This document shows, one piece after another, positions 51,625 to 60,112 of a DNA stretch of 64,000 nucleotides. The stretch lies in assembly GCF_017744045.1 (NCBI RefSeq), contig NZ_JAGHRD010000004.1. One strand, 5' to 3'. How positions within the stretch are numbered: the first letter of the stretch is position 1; the number at the start of each line of letters is the position of its first letter. Source of the stretch: Pelagimonas sp017744045. Its GTDB lineage: Bacteria > Pseudomonadota > Alphaproteobacteria > Rhodobacterales > Rhodobacteraceae. Position numbers and translations under genes: made by a program. The notes under the pieces are model-generated. The model was given only the letters and a program-made list of their open reading frames with translations. It had not been told where the DNA came from and did not search any database.

Positions 51625-52637
51625 TGGCTCTTTGGGCCTGGATCGGCTGGGTGGGAGCCTTGTCAGCCTTTGAGATTGAAGACCAGCGGCTCTATCCCTC
51701 CGACGCCGAAGCAAGCACGCTGCGCATCATCTCAACCGCCGATTTGAACGTATTCGACCCGGTGTTACGGGCGTTTCAGGCGCAAAACCCCGGCATAACG
51801 TTGGATTACACGGTCACCGGCACCTCGGACCTGATGCAGGCGATCTATGCGGATGGGGCGGTATTCGATCTGGCAATTTCTTCAGCGATGGATCTGCAAA
51901 CCAAGCTGGCCAATGACGGGTTTGCCCTCGCCTATCAGCCCGGATCGGTGGACCTGCCCGATTGGGCGCTGTGGCGCAACCAGCTCTTTGCCTTCACTCT
52001 GGAACCGGCGGTTCTTGTCGTCTCCAAAAGGGCCTTTGCCGAAACCGAGATCCCGCAAACCCGCGATGAGTTAATTGCGCTTTTGCGCGGCTCACCGGAA
52101 AGATTTCAGGGCAAGATCGGCACCTATGATGTACGACGATCCGGGTTTGGCTATCTGATGGCCACGCAAGACAGCCGCAATTCCGAAGCCTTCTGGCGCT
52201 TGATGGAGGTGATGGGGCGGCTGGATGCGCAGCTCTATTGCTGCTCCGGCGATATGATCCGTGATGTGGCCAGCGGGCGGCTGGCCCTGGCCTATAACGT
52301 GCTGGGCAGCTATGCGGCGGGTCAGGCCGCGGCCATGCCCGATCTGCATATCGTCGAAATGCGCGATTTCACCAATGTGATGTCACGCACGGCCCTGATC
52401 CCGGCCACGGTGGAAAACGAAACCGGGGCGCAGGCGATGATCGATTTCCTCCTGACCTATAACCAGCGCCCCGATCTGATCGCCGCCACCGGCCTACCCG
52501 CGATCACCAATACCTCGCTGGAAACCAACACAGCCCTGCGACCAATCCGCTTTGGCCCCGGCTTGCTGGTGTTTCTCGATCAGTTGAAACGCGCGAGTTT
52601 CCTCAAAAACTGGGAAAGCTCACTGGAGCAGGATTGA
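51603..52637 (+). CDS. extracellular solute-binding protein (ABC type)
   Basis: A 344-residue protein overlapping the end of tctE by 22 bases in another frame. It has a Sec signal (MALWAWIGWVGALSA) and then STADLNVFDPVLRAFQAQNP, the fold of iron/thiosulfate-type ABC binding proteins (type II, Fbp-like), followed by LDYTVTGTSDLMQAI. No ABC permease is adjacent. Such orphan binding proteins next to TctE-type kinases are often thought to present the ligand to the sensor; that role is inference here. Confidence 0.87.
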   Translation: MRILAVLMALWAWIGWVGALSAFEIEDQRLYPSDAEASTLRIISTADLNVFDPVLRAFQAQNPGITLDYTVTGTSDLMQAIYADGAVFDLAISSAMDLQTKLANDGFALAYQPGSVDLPDWALWRNQLFAFTLEPAVLVVSKRAFAETEIPQTRDELIALLRGSPERFQGKIGTYDVRRSGFGYLMATQDSRNSEAFWRLMEVMGRLDAQLYCCSGDMIRDVASGRLALAYNVLGSYAAGQAAAMPDLHIVEMRDFTNVMSRTALIPATVENETGAQAMIDFLLTYNQRPDLIAATGLPAITNTSLETNTALRPIRFGPGLLVFLDQLKRASFLKNWESSLEQD

Positions 52638-52662
52638 AACGTTGCCCCAACTTCCTCCCGCC

Positions 52663-52742
52663 GGGTTTCTTTGGGCCAAAAATATCCCGGGGGCGGCGTG
52701 CCGCAAGGCACGCAAGGGGGCTGGCCCCCTATGCTCCGCCCG
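52663..52742 (-). repeat. hairpin plus conserved block element, copy A
   Basis: Read on the minus strand immediately after the speD stop: a GGGGG-N3-CCCCC stem, a second stem GCGTGCC-TTGC-GGCACGC, then a block CCCCGGGATATTTTTGGCCCA continuing AAGAAACC (52663-52696). The block matches 28 of 29 bases with a copy at 58075-58103 (plus) that also follows a gene. It may act as a 3'-end or termination element. Confidence 0.75.
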
Positions 52743-53123
52743 TCAGACCTTCAAACCCGGCGGCATGACAAAGCCGCGCGACAGGATCTGCAGTTTTTCC
52801 TCCGCCGGAGTGAAATAGGCCCGCAACACATCTAGGCTGCGCATCGGATCACAATCGCCACACATAAAGATATCGATCGCCGCATAGGCGTGTTCGGGCC
52901 AAGTATGCACAGAGATGTGGGATTCCGCCAAAAGCGCAACGCCAGTAAACCCGGCCCGATCGCCAAAATCATGCAGCTTGATCTCAAGCAGCTCCGCCCC
53001 CGCCGCCTTGGCGGCTTGGGCAAAGATGGCCTTCGCAGGAATGGGATCAAAGAGGTGATCCGCCCCACAGAAATCGGCAATCACATGTTGGCCCAGGGCG
53101 ATTTGCGGATCAAATTGTGTCAT
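52743..53123 (-). CDS. speD: S-adenosylmethionine decarboxylase proenzyme (class 1B)
   Basis: A 126-residue proenzyme that cleaves itself between Glu67 and Ser68 (LAESHISVHTWPEH), turning Ser68 into the pyruvoyl group. His73 and Cys88 are present, equivalent to T. maritima Ser63, His68 and Cys83. It makes decarboxylated SAM for spermidine synthesis. No speE is beside it, so spermidine synthase or another pathway must be elsewhere. Confidence 0.93.
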   Translation of the reverse strand: MTQFDPQIALGQHVIADFCGADHLFDPIPAKAIFAQAAKAAGAELLEIKLHDFGDRAGFTGVALLAESHISVHTWPEHAYAAIDIFMCGDCDPMRSLDVLRAYFTPAEEKLQILSRGFVMPPGLKV

Positions 53124-53262
53124 ACCTGCTCAAACCCCGCCCGGTGCCGCGCACCAAAGAATATGCAGCAGAGCCTATGAAGATCCGAGACGGCGATCAA
53201 GGCTGGCAAAGTTGGCAGGCATCTTTGTGGCCAAGGGCAACCCCGACCGTCAGGGACGCGCC

Positions 53263-53307
53263 CAAATTCCGTCCACGGAATTTGCAAAAGTTTTATCTAA
53301 AACTTTT
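53263..53307 (-). repeat. double-palindrome 3' element, copy 3
   Basis: On the minus strand: hairpin AAAAGTTTT-N4-AAAACTTTT (53307-53286), then TTTTGCAAATTCC and the second hairpin CAAATTCCGT/ACGGAATTTG (53284-53263). It has the same order and junction as the copies at 1201-1243 and 22544-22588. It begins 14 nt after the pirin stop, in the same orientation. Confidence 0.8.
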
Positions 53308-53320
53308 ACCACCGAGCGCC

Positions 53321-54253
53321 TTACGGAAGCGGAATAAACTCTTGGTCATCTCCCGGCGGCAGGCGAAAGCGGCCGTCTTGCCAGTCACCCGCGGCCCAGG
53401 CCGCTTTGGCCTCTTCGATACGCTCGCGCGAGGAGGCGACGAAGTTCCACCAGATGTGACGCGGCCCGTTCAGCGTGGCCCCGCCCAGCAGCATCAGGCG
53501 CGCGCCCTGCCCGCCGGCCCGCACGGTGATCTTGTCACCGGGGCGAAAGACCATCATCTGACCGGCGGCAAAACTTTGGCCCGCCACCTCGATCTCGCCC
53601 TGCACCACATAGATGCCGCGATCTTCGTGATCATCCGGCAGCGGCAGCATCGCCCCTGCCTTCAGCACCGCATCCGCATAGAACAGCTCACTATCGGTGC
53701 GGGTGGGCGCCCGTTCGCCCCAGGCGTGGCCCATGATCAGCCGCACCTCCTTGCCTTCGCCCTCAAGAAGGGGCAGCGCCTCTTTGCTGTGATGTTCAAA
53801 AGCCGGGGCGCTGTCCTCGGCCTCCTCTGGCAGGGCGATCCAGGTTTGCACACCAAACAGGCTGTGCCGCGTACCACGGGTCTCGGCGCTGGTACGCTCC
53901 GAATGGGTCACCCCCTGCCCGGCGGTCATCAGATTGACCTCACCGGGATAGATCATTTGATGGGCACCGGTGCTGTCGCGGTGTTCAAATTCGCCCTGAT
54001 AGAGATAAGTCACGGTGGAAATGCCGATATGAGGATGCGGGCGCACGTCGATGCCGCCTTCGGTGATGAACTCAGCCGGCCCCATCTGGTCAAAGAAGAT
54101 AAACGGCCCGACCATCTGACGCCGGGCGGAGGGCAAGGCGCGGCGCACTTCAAAGCCGCCAATATCGCGGGCGCGCGGCACAATCAGGGTCTCAATCGCA
54201 TCCATGCTCGCCGCATCGGGGCAATGGGGGTCGATTGCCGGGTTCCAACTCAT
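53321..54253 (-). CDS. pirin family protein
   Basis: Start at 54253 (MSWNPAIDPHCPDAASM) with GAGGAGG upstream. The 310-residue product is a two-cupin pirin: RPHPHIGISTVTYLYQGEFE at residues about 71-90 holds the metal-binding HxH, and VNLMTAGQGVTHSERTSAE holds the fourth ligand region; RHSLFGVQTWIALPEEAEDS follows. Bacterial pirins have quercetinase activity or regulatory roles; neither is established here. It is monocistronic and followed by a double-hairpin element. Confidence 0.92.
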   Translation of the reverse strand: MSWNPAIDPHCPDAASMDAIETLIVPRARDIGGFEVRRALPSARRQMVGPFIFFDQMGPAEFITEGGIDVRPHPHIGISTVTYLYQGEFEHRDSTGAHQMIYPGEVNLMTAGQGVTHSERTSAETRGTRHSLFGVQTWIALPEEAEDSAPAFEHHSKEALPLLEGEGKEVRLIMGHAWGERAPTRTDSELFYADAVLKAGAMLPLPDDHEDRGIYVVQGEIEVAGQSFAAGQMMVFRPGDKITVRAGGQGARLMLLGGATLNGPRHIWWNFVASSRERIEEAKAAWAAGDWQDGRFRLPPGDDQEFIPLP

Positions 54254-54361
54254 GTCTTGCCTCCTCATCACAATGATCGTGTTGGCCAGTAAGATGACAC
54301 TGTGAGAGGATTTATCAATTCACCGCAATTCGTCAGGGTTGGTGCGCAGATGCACAAACGC

Positions 54362-54763
54362 TCAGTTGGCTTGCCCGCTCAGTCCTTCTAGGATCGGGCA
54401 ATCGGGCCGGGCGTCGCCGCAGCATTTCTGCGACAGCTCGGACAGGGTGGCGTGCATGGCTTGCAGGTCGGTGATCTTGGCCTCGATCTCGGTCAAGTGC
54501 TTTTGCGCGATGGCTTTTACATCGGCGCTGGCGCGGCTGTCATCCTCGTAAAGCGCCAATAGGGTGCGGCAATCCTCAATCGTAAAACCCAATGCTCGCG
54601 CCCGGCCCAGAAAGGTCAGCTTGTGAAAGTCGCTGTCGCGAAAGACCCGATAGCCATTGCTGTCACGCAAGGGGGTGATCAGTCCGATATCTTCGTAGTA
54701 GCGGATGGTTTTTGCAGGCAGATTTGCGCGTTTGGCGACCTCGCCAATGGTGAGGTTTGTCAT
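54362..54763 (-). CDS. cueR: Cu(I)-responsive MerR-family regulator CueR
   Basis: I use the ATG at 54763 because the product then begins MTNLTIGEVAKRANLPAKTI, the canonical MerR helix-turn-helix. The 133-residue protein has the dimerisation helix and a metal loop CCGDARPDC; the first and last Cys are eight residues apart as in E. coli Cys112/Cys120. The start overlaps the copA stop by four bases (ATGA), so the regulator is co-expressed with the pump it should control through the promoter at 57306-57336. Confidence 0.92.
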   Translation of the reverse strand: MTNLTIGEVAKRANLPAKTIRYYEDIGLITPLRDSNGYRVFRDSDFHKLTFLGRARALGFTIEDCRTLLALYEDDSRASADVKAIAQKHLTEIEAKITDLQAMHATLSELSQKCCGDARPDCPILEGLSGQAN

Positions 54764-57252
54764 GCGGGGCGCTCCTGTGGTGTGGCGAGCGGAGGGGTGG
54801 GCTGTGCAACCGGCTTGGCGGCAGAGAAAAAACGCAATCGCAAGGCGTTGAACAGCACAAAGACCGAGCTGAGCGCCATGGCCCCTGCCCCCAGCATCGG
54901 CGACAATTGCAGCCCCCAAAGCGGGTATAGCGCACCAGCGGCGACCGGGATCAACACGGTGTTATAGCCAAAAGCCCAGAACAGATTTTGCCGGATATTG
55001 GCCAGGGTGCGGCGCGACAGATCCAGCGCGCTGACCACACCGCCAAGGTCGCCAGAGACCAGCACCACGTCGGCGGCTTCGATGGCAATATCGGTGCCGG
55101 TGCCGATGGCCAAGCCGACATCGGCACCGGCCAAAGCGGGTGCGTCATTGATGCCATCACCGATAAAGGCGAGTTTGCCCTTTTGCTTAAGCCGTTCAAT
55201 CGCGGCGGTTTTGCCATCGGGCAGCAGCTCGGCCTCGACATGATCAATGCCCAGATCCCGCGCGATGGTGGTGGCGGTGGCCTTGGCATCGCCAGTGATC
55301 ATGGCCAGTTGCAGCCCCATCGCCTTGAGCTGGCGGATCGCCTCGACCGCGCCGGGTTTGATCGGGTCGGCGACGGTGATCAGGGCCGCCAACTGCCCGT
55401 CCACGGCCACAAACAGCGGGGTGTGCCCGGCTTGCGCCTGCTCTTCGGCGCGCGATTGCAAGCCGGTCAGGTCGATCCCGTCACGGGTAAAGAAACGCGC
55501 CGCGCCAAGTTTGATCTGATGCCCGTCCACCTCGGCGGTGACGCCAAAGCCGGTTTCGCTGGCAAAGCCTTGGGCGGCGGGAATGGTCAAACCGCGCGCC
55601 TCAGCGGCGCGGGTGACGGCCAAGGCGATGGGATGTTCCGAAAGCGCCTCGACCGAGGCGGCCCATGTCAGGACCTGATCCGCCTCAAAACCCGGCAGGG
55701 TCTGGATATCTGACAATTCGGGTCGCCCTTGGGTCAAGGTCCCGGTCTTGTCAAAAGCGATGACGGCGCAATCCTGCAATTCTTGCAAAGCGTCGCCTTT
55801 GCGGAACAAAACGCCCAACTCAGCGGCCCGCCCGGTGCCCACCATGATCGAGGTTGGCACGGCGAGCCCCATGGCGCAGGGGCAGGCAATGATCAACACC
55901 GCGACCCCGGCGACCAAGGCGTGGCTCAGCACCGGAGGCGGCCCAAAGGCAAGCCAGACCAGCACGGTGGCCACAGCCGCCAGGATCACCGCCGGAACGA
56001 ACCAGAGCGTGATGCGATCCACGAGGTTCTGGATTGGCAATTTGGCCCCCTGCGCCTGTTCGACCATGGCGATGATCTGCGCCAACATGGTGTCGGCCCC
56101 AACCTTGGTGGCGCGGAATTGCAGCGCCCCGGTGCCGTTGATCGTGCCGCCAATCAGCGCATCCCCTTGCTGTTTTTGCACCGGGATCGGCTCGCCCGTG
56201 ACCATGGCTTCGTCGACAAAAGAGCCACCGGTTATGACTTCGCCATCGGTGGCGATCTTTTCACCCGGGCGCAGTTGGATGATGTCGCCGGTGACGATCT
56301 CTTCGACCGGGATTTTGATGCTTTGATCGCCACGCAGCACAAGGGCGGATGTGGCGCGCAACCCGACCAGCTTGGCAATGGCGGCCCCGGTGCGGCCCTT
56401 GGCGCGGGCCTCGAGCCAGCGGCCCAGAAGGATCAGCACGACGATCACGGCGGCGGCTTCGAAATAGACGTGATTGGCTGCAGCGGGCAACAGGGCTGGG
56501 GCAAAGGTCGCCAGTGTCGAATAGCCATAGGCCGCGGCGGTGCCCAGCGCGACCAGAGAATTCATTTCAGGCGTGCCTTTCAGCAGCTGAGGAATGCCGG
56601 TGCGATAAAACCGCCAGCCCGGCCCAAACAGCACGGCGCTGGTCAGCAGGAATTGCAACACACGGCTGGTCTGCGTGCCAATGTAATGGGCGACCCAGTG
56701 GTGAAACGCGGGAAAGATATGCCCGCCCATTTCGACCACAAAGACCGGCAGGGTCAGCAAAGCCGCAATCAGGGTAAGCCGCCCGAGATCGGCGATTTCG
56801 TCGGATTTGTCAGAGGGCGCGCTGGGGCTGTCCGCGCGCAGAACCTGTGCTGGATAGCCGCGATCGGTGACACGCTGCGCCAATTCCGTCGGGCTGGTCA
56901 GGCCGGGAATATAGGCCACGGTGGCGCTTTCCGTGGCCAGATTGACCTGAGCCTCAACCACGCCCGGCGCGTCAGACAGGTTTTGCGCCACCCGCCCCGA
57001 GCACGAGGCGCAGGACATGGAGGAAATGCCAAGCCGCGCCTGTTTCAGCGCGGCCGGATAGCCTGCCTGCTCCAGCGTCTCGACCAGAGATTGCGGGCTG
57101 GCCGGGGCCTCGAACCGGATATGCGCGGTCTTGGTCGCCAGATTGACGCTGGCCTGCGTAACGCCGGGCGTTGCGTTCAAGGCGCGTTCGGCGCGGGCCG
57201 AGCAAGAGGCGCAATTCAAACCACTGATGGGCAGAGCGAGGGATTGGGTCAT
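54760..57252 (-). CDS. copA: copper-translocating P1B-type ATPase CopA
   Basis: An 830-residue Cu(I) efflux pump. Two N-terminal heavy-metal domains have GLNCASCSARAE (residues about 13-24) and MSCASCSGRV (about 79-88). Eight membrane helices follow, with the intramembrane CPC in IIACPCAMGLAVP, the phosphorylation motif DKTGTLTQGRPE and the hinge GDGINDAPAL. It exports cytoplasmic copper to the periplasm. It is transcribed with cueR from the CueR-type promoter. Confidence 0.96.
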   Translation of the reverse strand: MTQSLALPISGLNCASCSARAERALNATPGVTQASVNLATKTAHIRFEAPASPQSLVETLEQAGYPAALKQARLGISSMSCASCSGRVAQNLSDAPGVVEAQVNLATESATVAYIPGLTSPTELAQRVTDRGYPAQVLRADSPSAPSDKSDEIADLGRLTLIAALLTLPVFVVEMGGHIFPAFHHWVAHYIGTQTSRVLQFLLTSAVLFGPGWRFYRTGIPQLLKGTPEMNSLVALGTAAAYGYSTLATFAPALLPAAANHVYFEAAAVIVVLILLGRWLEARAKGRTGAAIAKLVGLRATSALVLRGDQSIKIPVEEIVTGDIIQLRPGEKIATDGEVITGGSFVDEAMVTGEPIPVQKQQGDALIGGTINGTGALQFRATKVGADTMLAQIIAMVEQAQGAKLPIQNLVDRITLWFVPAVILAAVATVLVWLAFGPPPVLSHALVAGVAVLIIACPCAMGLAVPTSIMVGTGRAAELGVLFRKGDALQELQDCAVIAFDKTGTLTQGRPELSDIQTLPGFEADQVLTWAASVEALSEHPIALAVTRAAEARGLTIPAAQGFASETGFGVTAEVDGHQIKLGAARFFTRDGIDLTGLQSRAEEQAQAGHTPLFVAVDGQLAALITVADPIKPGAVEAIRQLKAMGLQLAMITGDAKATATTIARDLGIDHVEAELLPDGKTAAIERLKQKGKLAFIGDGINDAPALAGADVGLAIGTGTDIAIEAADVVLVSGDLGGVVSALDLSRRTLANIRQNLFWAFGYNTVLIPVAAGALYPLWGLQLSPMLGAGAMALSSVFVLFNALRLRFFSAAKPVAQPTPPLATPQERPA

Positions 57253-57305
57253 TCTATTCTCCGAAAGGGCCGACTCGAGCGGGACGAGAGGCTTCCTGTG
57301 ACTGG

Positions 57306-57336
57306 AATGTCAGGGTTCCAGTTGGGGGAAGGTCAA
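57306..57336 (-). promoter_or_regulatory. CueR-type promoter and operator of copA
   Basis: On the minus strand TTGACC (57336-57331) and GACATT (57311-57306) are separated by exactly 19 bp, the over-long spacer that MerR-family activators correct. The spacer holds the dyad CCTTCC...GGAACC, close to the known CueR box. The ATG of copA lies 54 nt downstream. Confidence 0.8.
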
Positions 57337-57428
57337 GCCCTTTCAAGGAGAGTTTGGGAATAAATGCCCAGATTGCATCACCGCAGGCGATCAGGCAGGT
57401 TGCAAACAGCCAAATCCGGGACCGTTTG

Positions 57429-58025
57429 ATGCCGCATATACCGCCTTTGCCCACCGGGCCATTTCGCTTTGTCGCGCTGGATGTGGAAACCGCCAGCCGG
57501 GAAGCGGCGAGTATCTGCCAGATTGGTCTGGCCTGCGTCGATCATCACAACGCGATCCACGCCTATAGCGTGCTGGTGAACCCGGAAACGCCTTTTGCCA
57601 GCTTTAATATTGAGCTGCATGGCATTGGGCCGCAAACCGTGGCCGGGGCGGCGACTTTTCCTGAGATTTGGCAAGTGATGGCCCCGTTTCTGCACCCCTA
57701 TCATCTTGTTCAGCATAGCCAATTTGACAGCCGCGCCATTGCTGCGGCCTGCCGCGCCTATCGCCTGCCAGAGCCTGATCTAAGCTGGAGCGACAGTGTC
57801 CGTATCGCCCGCAAGGCCTGGCCGGAATATCTGGGCAATGGTGGGCATGGGCTGGGGCATCTGAAAAAGGTGTTGGAACTGGAATTCACCCATCACGACG
57901 CTGGCGAGGATGCGCGGGCTTCGGCGGAAGTGGTGTTGCTGGCTGAGGAACGGCTGGGCGCGCCCTTTGAGCAGATCGCGCAGGTCAAGTACAAGGCGCA
58001 GATGTCCTTGCCGATCCGTCCTTAG
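57429..58025 (+). CDS. DnaQ-family 3'-5' exonuclease (DEDDh)
   Basis: Start at 57429 (MPHIPPLPTGPFRFVALDVE); upstream frame is not conserved. The 198-residue protein has FVALDVETASREAASICQIG (motif I, Asp and Glu), SFNIELHGIGPQTV, VQHSQFDSRAI (motif II) and HHDAGEDARASAEVVLLAEE (His and Asp of motif III). It is a stand-alone exonuclease of the epsilon type; it may act in repair or RNA turnover. It is divergent from copA and followed by a hairpin element. Confidence 0.88.
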   Translation: MPHIPPLPTGPFRFVALDVETASREAASICQIGLACVDHHNAIHAYSVLVNPETPFASFNIELHGIGPQTVAGAATFPEIWQVMAPFLHPYHLVQHSQFDSRAIAAACRAYRLPEPDLSWSDSVRIARKAWPEYLGNGGHGLGHLKKVLELEFTHHDAGEDARASAEVVLLAEERLGAPFEQIAQVKYKAQMSLPIRP

Positions 58026-58027
58026 CG

Positions 58028-58103
58028 ATCTGGGCGGGTTGGGGCGCTGCCCCGCCCCGAGCAAGCTCGGGACTCCCCGGGATATTTTTGGCCCAGAGAA
58101 ACC
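58028..58103 (+). repeat. hairpin plus conserved block element, copy B
   Basis: After the exonuclease stop: GGGGCG/GCCCC stem, then CCCGAGC-AA-GCTCGGG (58056-58071), then CCCCGGGATATTTTTGGCCC and AGAGAAACC (58075-58103). The block and the architecture match copy A at 52663-52742. It could serve as the exonuclease 3' end and lies 7 nt before the LysR stop. Confidence 0.75.
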
Positions 58104-58109
58104 TGAAGG

Positions 58110-58997
58110 TCAGGCGAGCGGGCCGAGGAAGATGGCACGCAGGGCGCGGATTTCTTGGGCGAGATGCTCGATCAAAACCCGCACCCGAGTTGTGCGGCGC
58201 AGGTCGGAATGCAGAAGCAACCAGATGGAGCGATCCAGGAAAGGTTTGCAGCTCGGCATCTCAACGAGACCGGGAATCCAATCCTGAGCGGAATAGGGCA
58301 GGTAGCTCATCCCCATTCCCGCGGACACCAGTTGCCCGATCATGGTGGGGGAGCGCACCATGTAGCGCAGGCGCGCTTTGGGAAAGGGGCTGGCTTTGAC
58401 CCAGTCGGGGATCGGGTCGGTTTCGCCCCAGCCGATCCATTGCAACCCTTCGCCGCCCGGGCCAGCATCAGCCCAGTGACGATCGAGATAGTCCTGCGAG
58501 GCAAAGACATTTCCGCTATATTGCAAGACCTTGCGCCCCACAACGTCATCATCGATCTGATGGGCGATGCGGATGGAAACATCGGTTTCCGAGCGGTTGA
58601 TATCTTCGAATTTATTGGTGACGCTGATGCGCAGCTCGATGTCGGGATAGGCGCGTTCAAACCTGGCGATGATCTGCGCGAAACGCCCGGGTAGAAACCC
58701 GGCGGGCATCGAAAGGCGCACGGTGCCACGCGCCTCTTCATCCAGACCTTGAACCTTGCGCCGCGCGTTGGAAACCAGCAGCCCGGCCTCTTCGGCCATG
58801 GGCAGCAGCACTTCACCTGCGGCGGTCAGGCGCAGCCCCTGTTTGGAGCGATCAAACAGGCGCACGCCGTAATCTTCCTCAAGCGCACGCAGGTTGCGAT
58901 CAACCGTGGCATGGGTCGCGCCAATGTGTTCAGCAGCGGCGCGCAGACTGCCGGTCTGCGCCACTGCCAGGAAATAGGGGAGCCGTGCCCAATCCAT
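58110..58997 (-). CDS. LysR-family transcriptional regulator
   Basis: A 295-residue regulator: winged helix at residues about 2-60 (LPYFLAVAQTGSLRAAAEHI, RALEEDYGVRLFDRSKQGLR), then a periplasmic-binding-protein-like effector domain. It is divergent from the haloalkane dehalogenase gene 145 bp away, so control of that gene and the SRPBCC gene is likely. The effector is unknown. Confidence 0.92.
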   Translation of the reverse strand: MDWARLPYFLAVAQTGSLRAAAEHIGATHATVDRNLRALEEDYGVRLFDRSKQGLRLTAAGEVLLPMAEEAGLLVSNARRKVQGLDEEARGTVRLSMPAGFLPGRFAQIIARFERAYPDIELRISVTNKFEDINRSETDVSIRIAHQIDDDVVGRKVLQYSGNVFASQDYLDRHWADAGPGGEGLQWIGWGETDPIPDWVKASPFPKARLRYMVRSPTMIGQLVSAGMGMSYLPYSAQDWIPGLVEMPSCKPFLDRSIWLLLHSDLRRTTRVRVLIEHLAQEIRALRAIFLGPLA

Positions 58998-59142
58998 CTG
59001 GGTCTCCTGCTTTGCATGCCAAACCCTAACGGCAAAAGCCGAGAGGGTGGTGTATCAAAAACGATCCAAGGTGTCGCAATCTTGGCCATATGTCATGAAA
59101 ATAGACGCACTATCTTGCCCTTCGTCAACAGGAGGACAAAAG

Positions 59143-60099
59143 ATGCAACGACGAATGTTTCTGACCAGCACCGCCGCCATAGCCGCATTGGGCCTGCCAA
59201 AACTGACCTTGGCGGCCGGGTCTGCTGATTTCCCGTTTGAGATGAAGACCAAAGAGATCCTCGGCCAGAGCATGGCCTATGTGGATGAGGGCGCGGGCGA
59301 TCCGGTGGTGTTCTTCCACGGCAATCCGACCTCGAGCTATTTGTGGCGCAACATCATCCCGGCGGTCACCGGAACCCACCGCGCCATTGCCGCCGATATG
59401 ATCGGCATGGGGCAAAGCGCCAAGCCCGCCAATCTGGCCTATACCTATGACGATCACGCGGCGCATCTGCACGGGTTGCTCGACGCGCTGGACCTGCAAA
59501 ACGCCACGCTGGTGCTGCATGATTGGGGCGGCGCGCTGGGGTTTGACTGGGCGATGCAGAACCCCGACCGGGTCAAGGCCATTGCCTTTATGGAGACCAT
59601 CGCCCCGCCCGCCATGCCCTTTGCCAGCTATGAGGCGATGGGCGAGTTTGGTGAGCTGTTCAAAGCCTGGCGCACACCGGGTGTCGGGGAAAAGATGATC
59701 CTTGAGGACAATATGTTCATCAATGAGATCCTGGGCAAAATCGCCGTGGCGACTCCGTTGGATGCCCCGACCCTGGCGCATTACAACAGCTATTATGCCA
59801 ATGCCGCCCAGCGCGCGCCGCTGCTCGAATGGCCCCGACAGGTGCCGATTGGCGGTGAGCCTGCCCGCACCACGGCGCTGACCAATGAGATCGCCGGGTA
59901 TTTGACCACAAGCGAGATCCCCAAGCTGCTGTTCCACGTCACCCCCGGCGCGATCATGCCGCCGGAAGCGGTCAAATGGTTGCAGGCCAATGTGCCCAAC
60001 CTCTCGACCATCCATCTTGGTCCCGGGGCGCATTTCATTCAGGAGGACTACCCGGTTGAGATTGGTCAGGGCCTGGCCGATTGGCTGAAACAGATTTGA
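59143..60099 (+). CDS. exported haloalkane dehalogenase (HLD-II type)
   Basis: Start at 59143 with AGGAGG upstream. The 318-residue protein has a signal peptide (QRRMFLTSTAAIAALGLP, RR start so possibly Tat). The catalytic pentad of the DhaA/LinB subgroup is in place: nucleophile Asp127 in LVLHDWGGALGF, acid Glu151, base His297 in GPGAHFIQED, and halide-stabilising Asn61 and Trp128. The Asp-to-Glu spacing of 24 equals DhaA. Location in the periplasm would be uncommon for this mostly cytoplasmic family. The natural substrate is unknown. Confidence 0.88.
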   Translation: MQRRMFLTSTAAIAALGLPKLTLAAGSADFPFEMKTKEILGQSMAYVDEGAGDPVVFFHGNPTSSYLWRNIIPAVTGTHRAIAADMIGMGQSAKPANLAYTYDDHAAHLHGLLDALDLQNATLVLHDWGGALGFDWAMQNPDRVKAIAFMETIAPPAMPFASYEAMGEFGELFKAWRTPGVGEKMILEDNMFINEILGKIAVATPLDAPTLAHYNSYYANAAQRAPLLEWPRQVPIGGEPARTTALTNEIAGYLTTSEIPKLLFHVTPGAIMPPEAVKWLQANVPNLSTIHLGPGAHFIQEDYPVEIGQGLADWLKQI

Positions 60100-60112
60100 G
60101 GAGGGCACGGAT

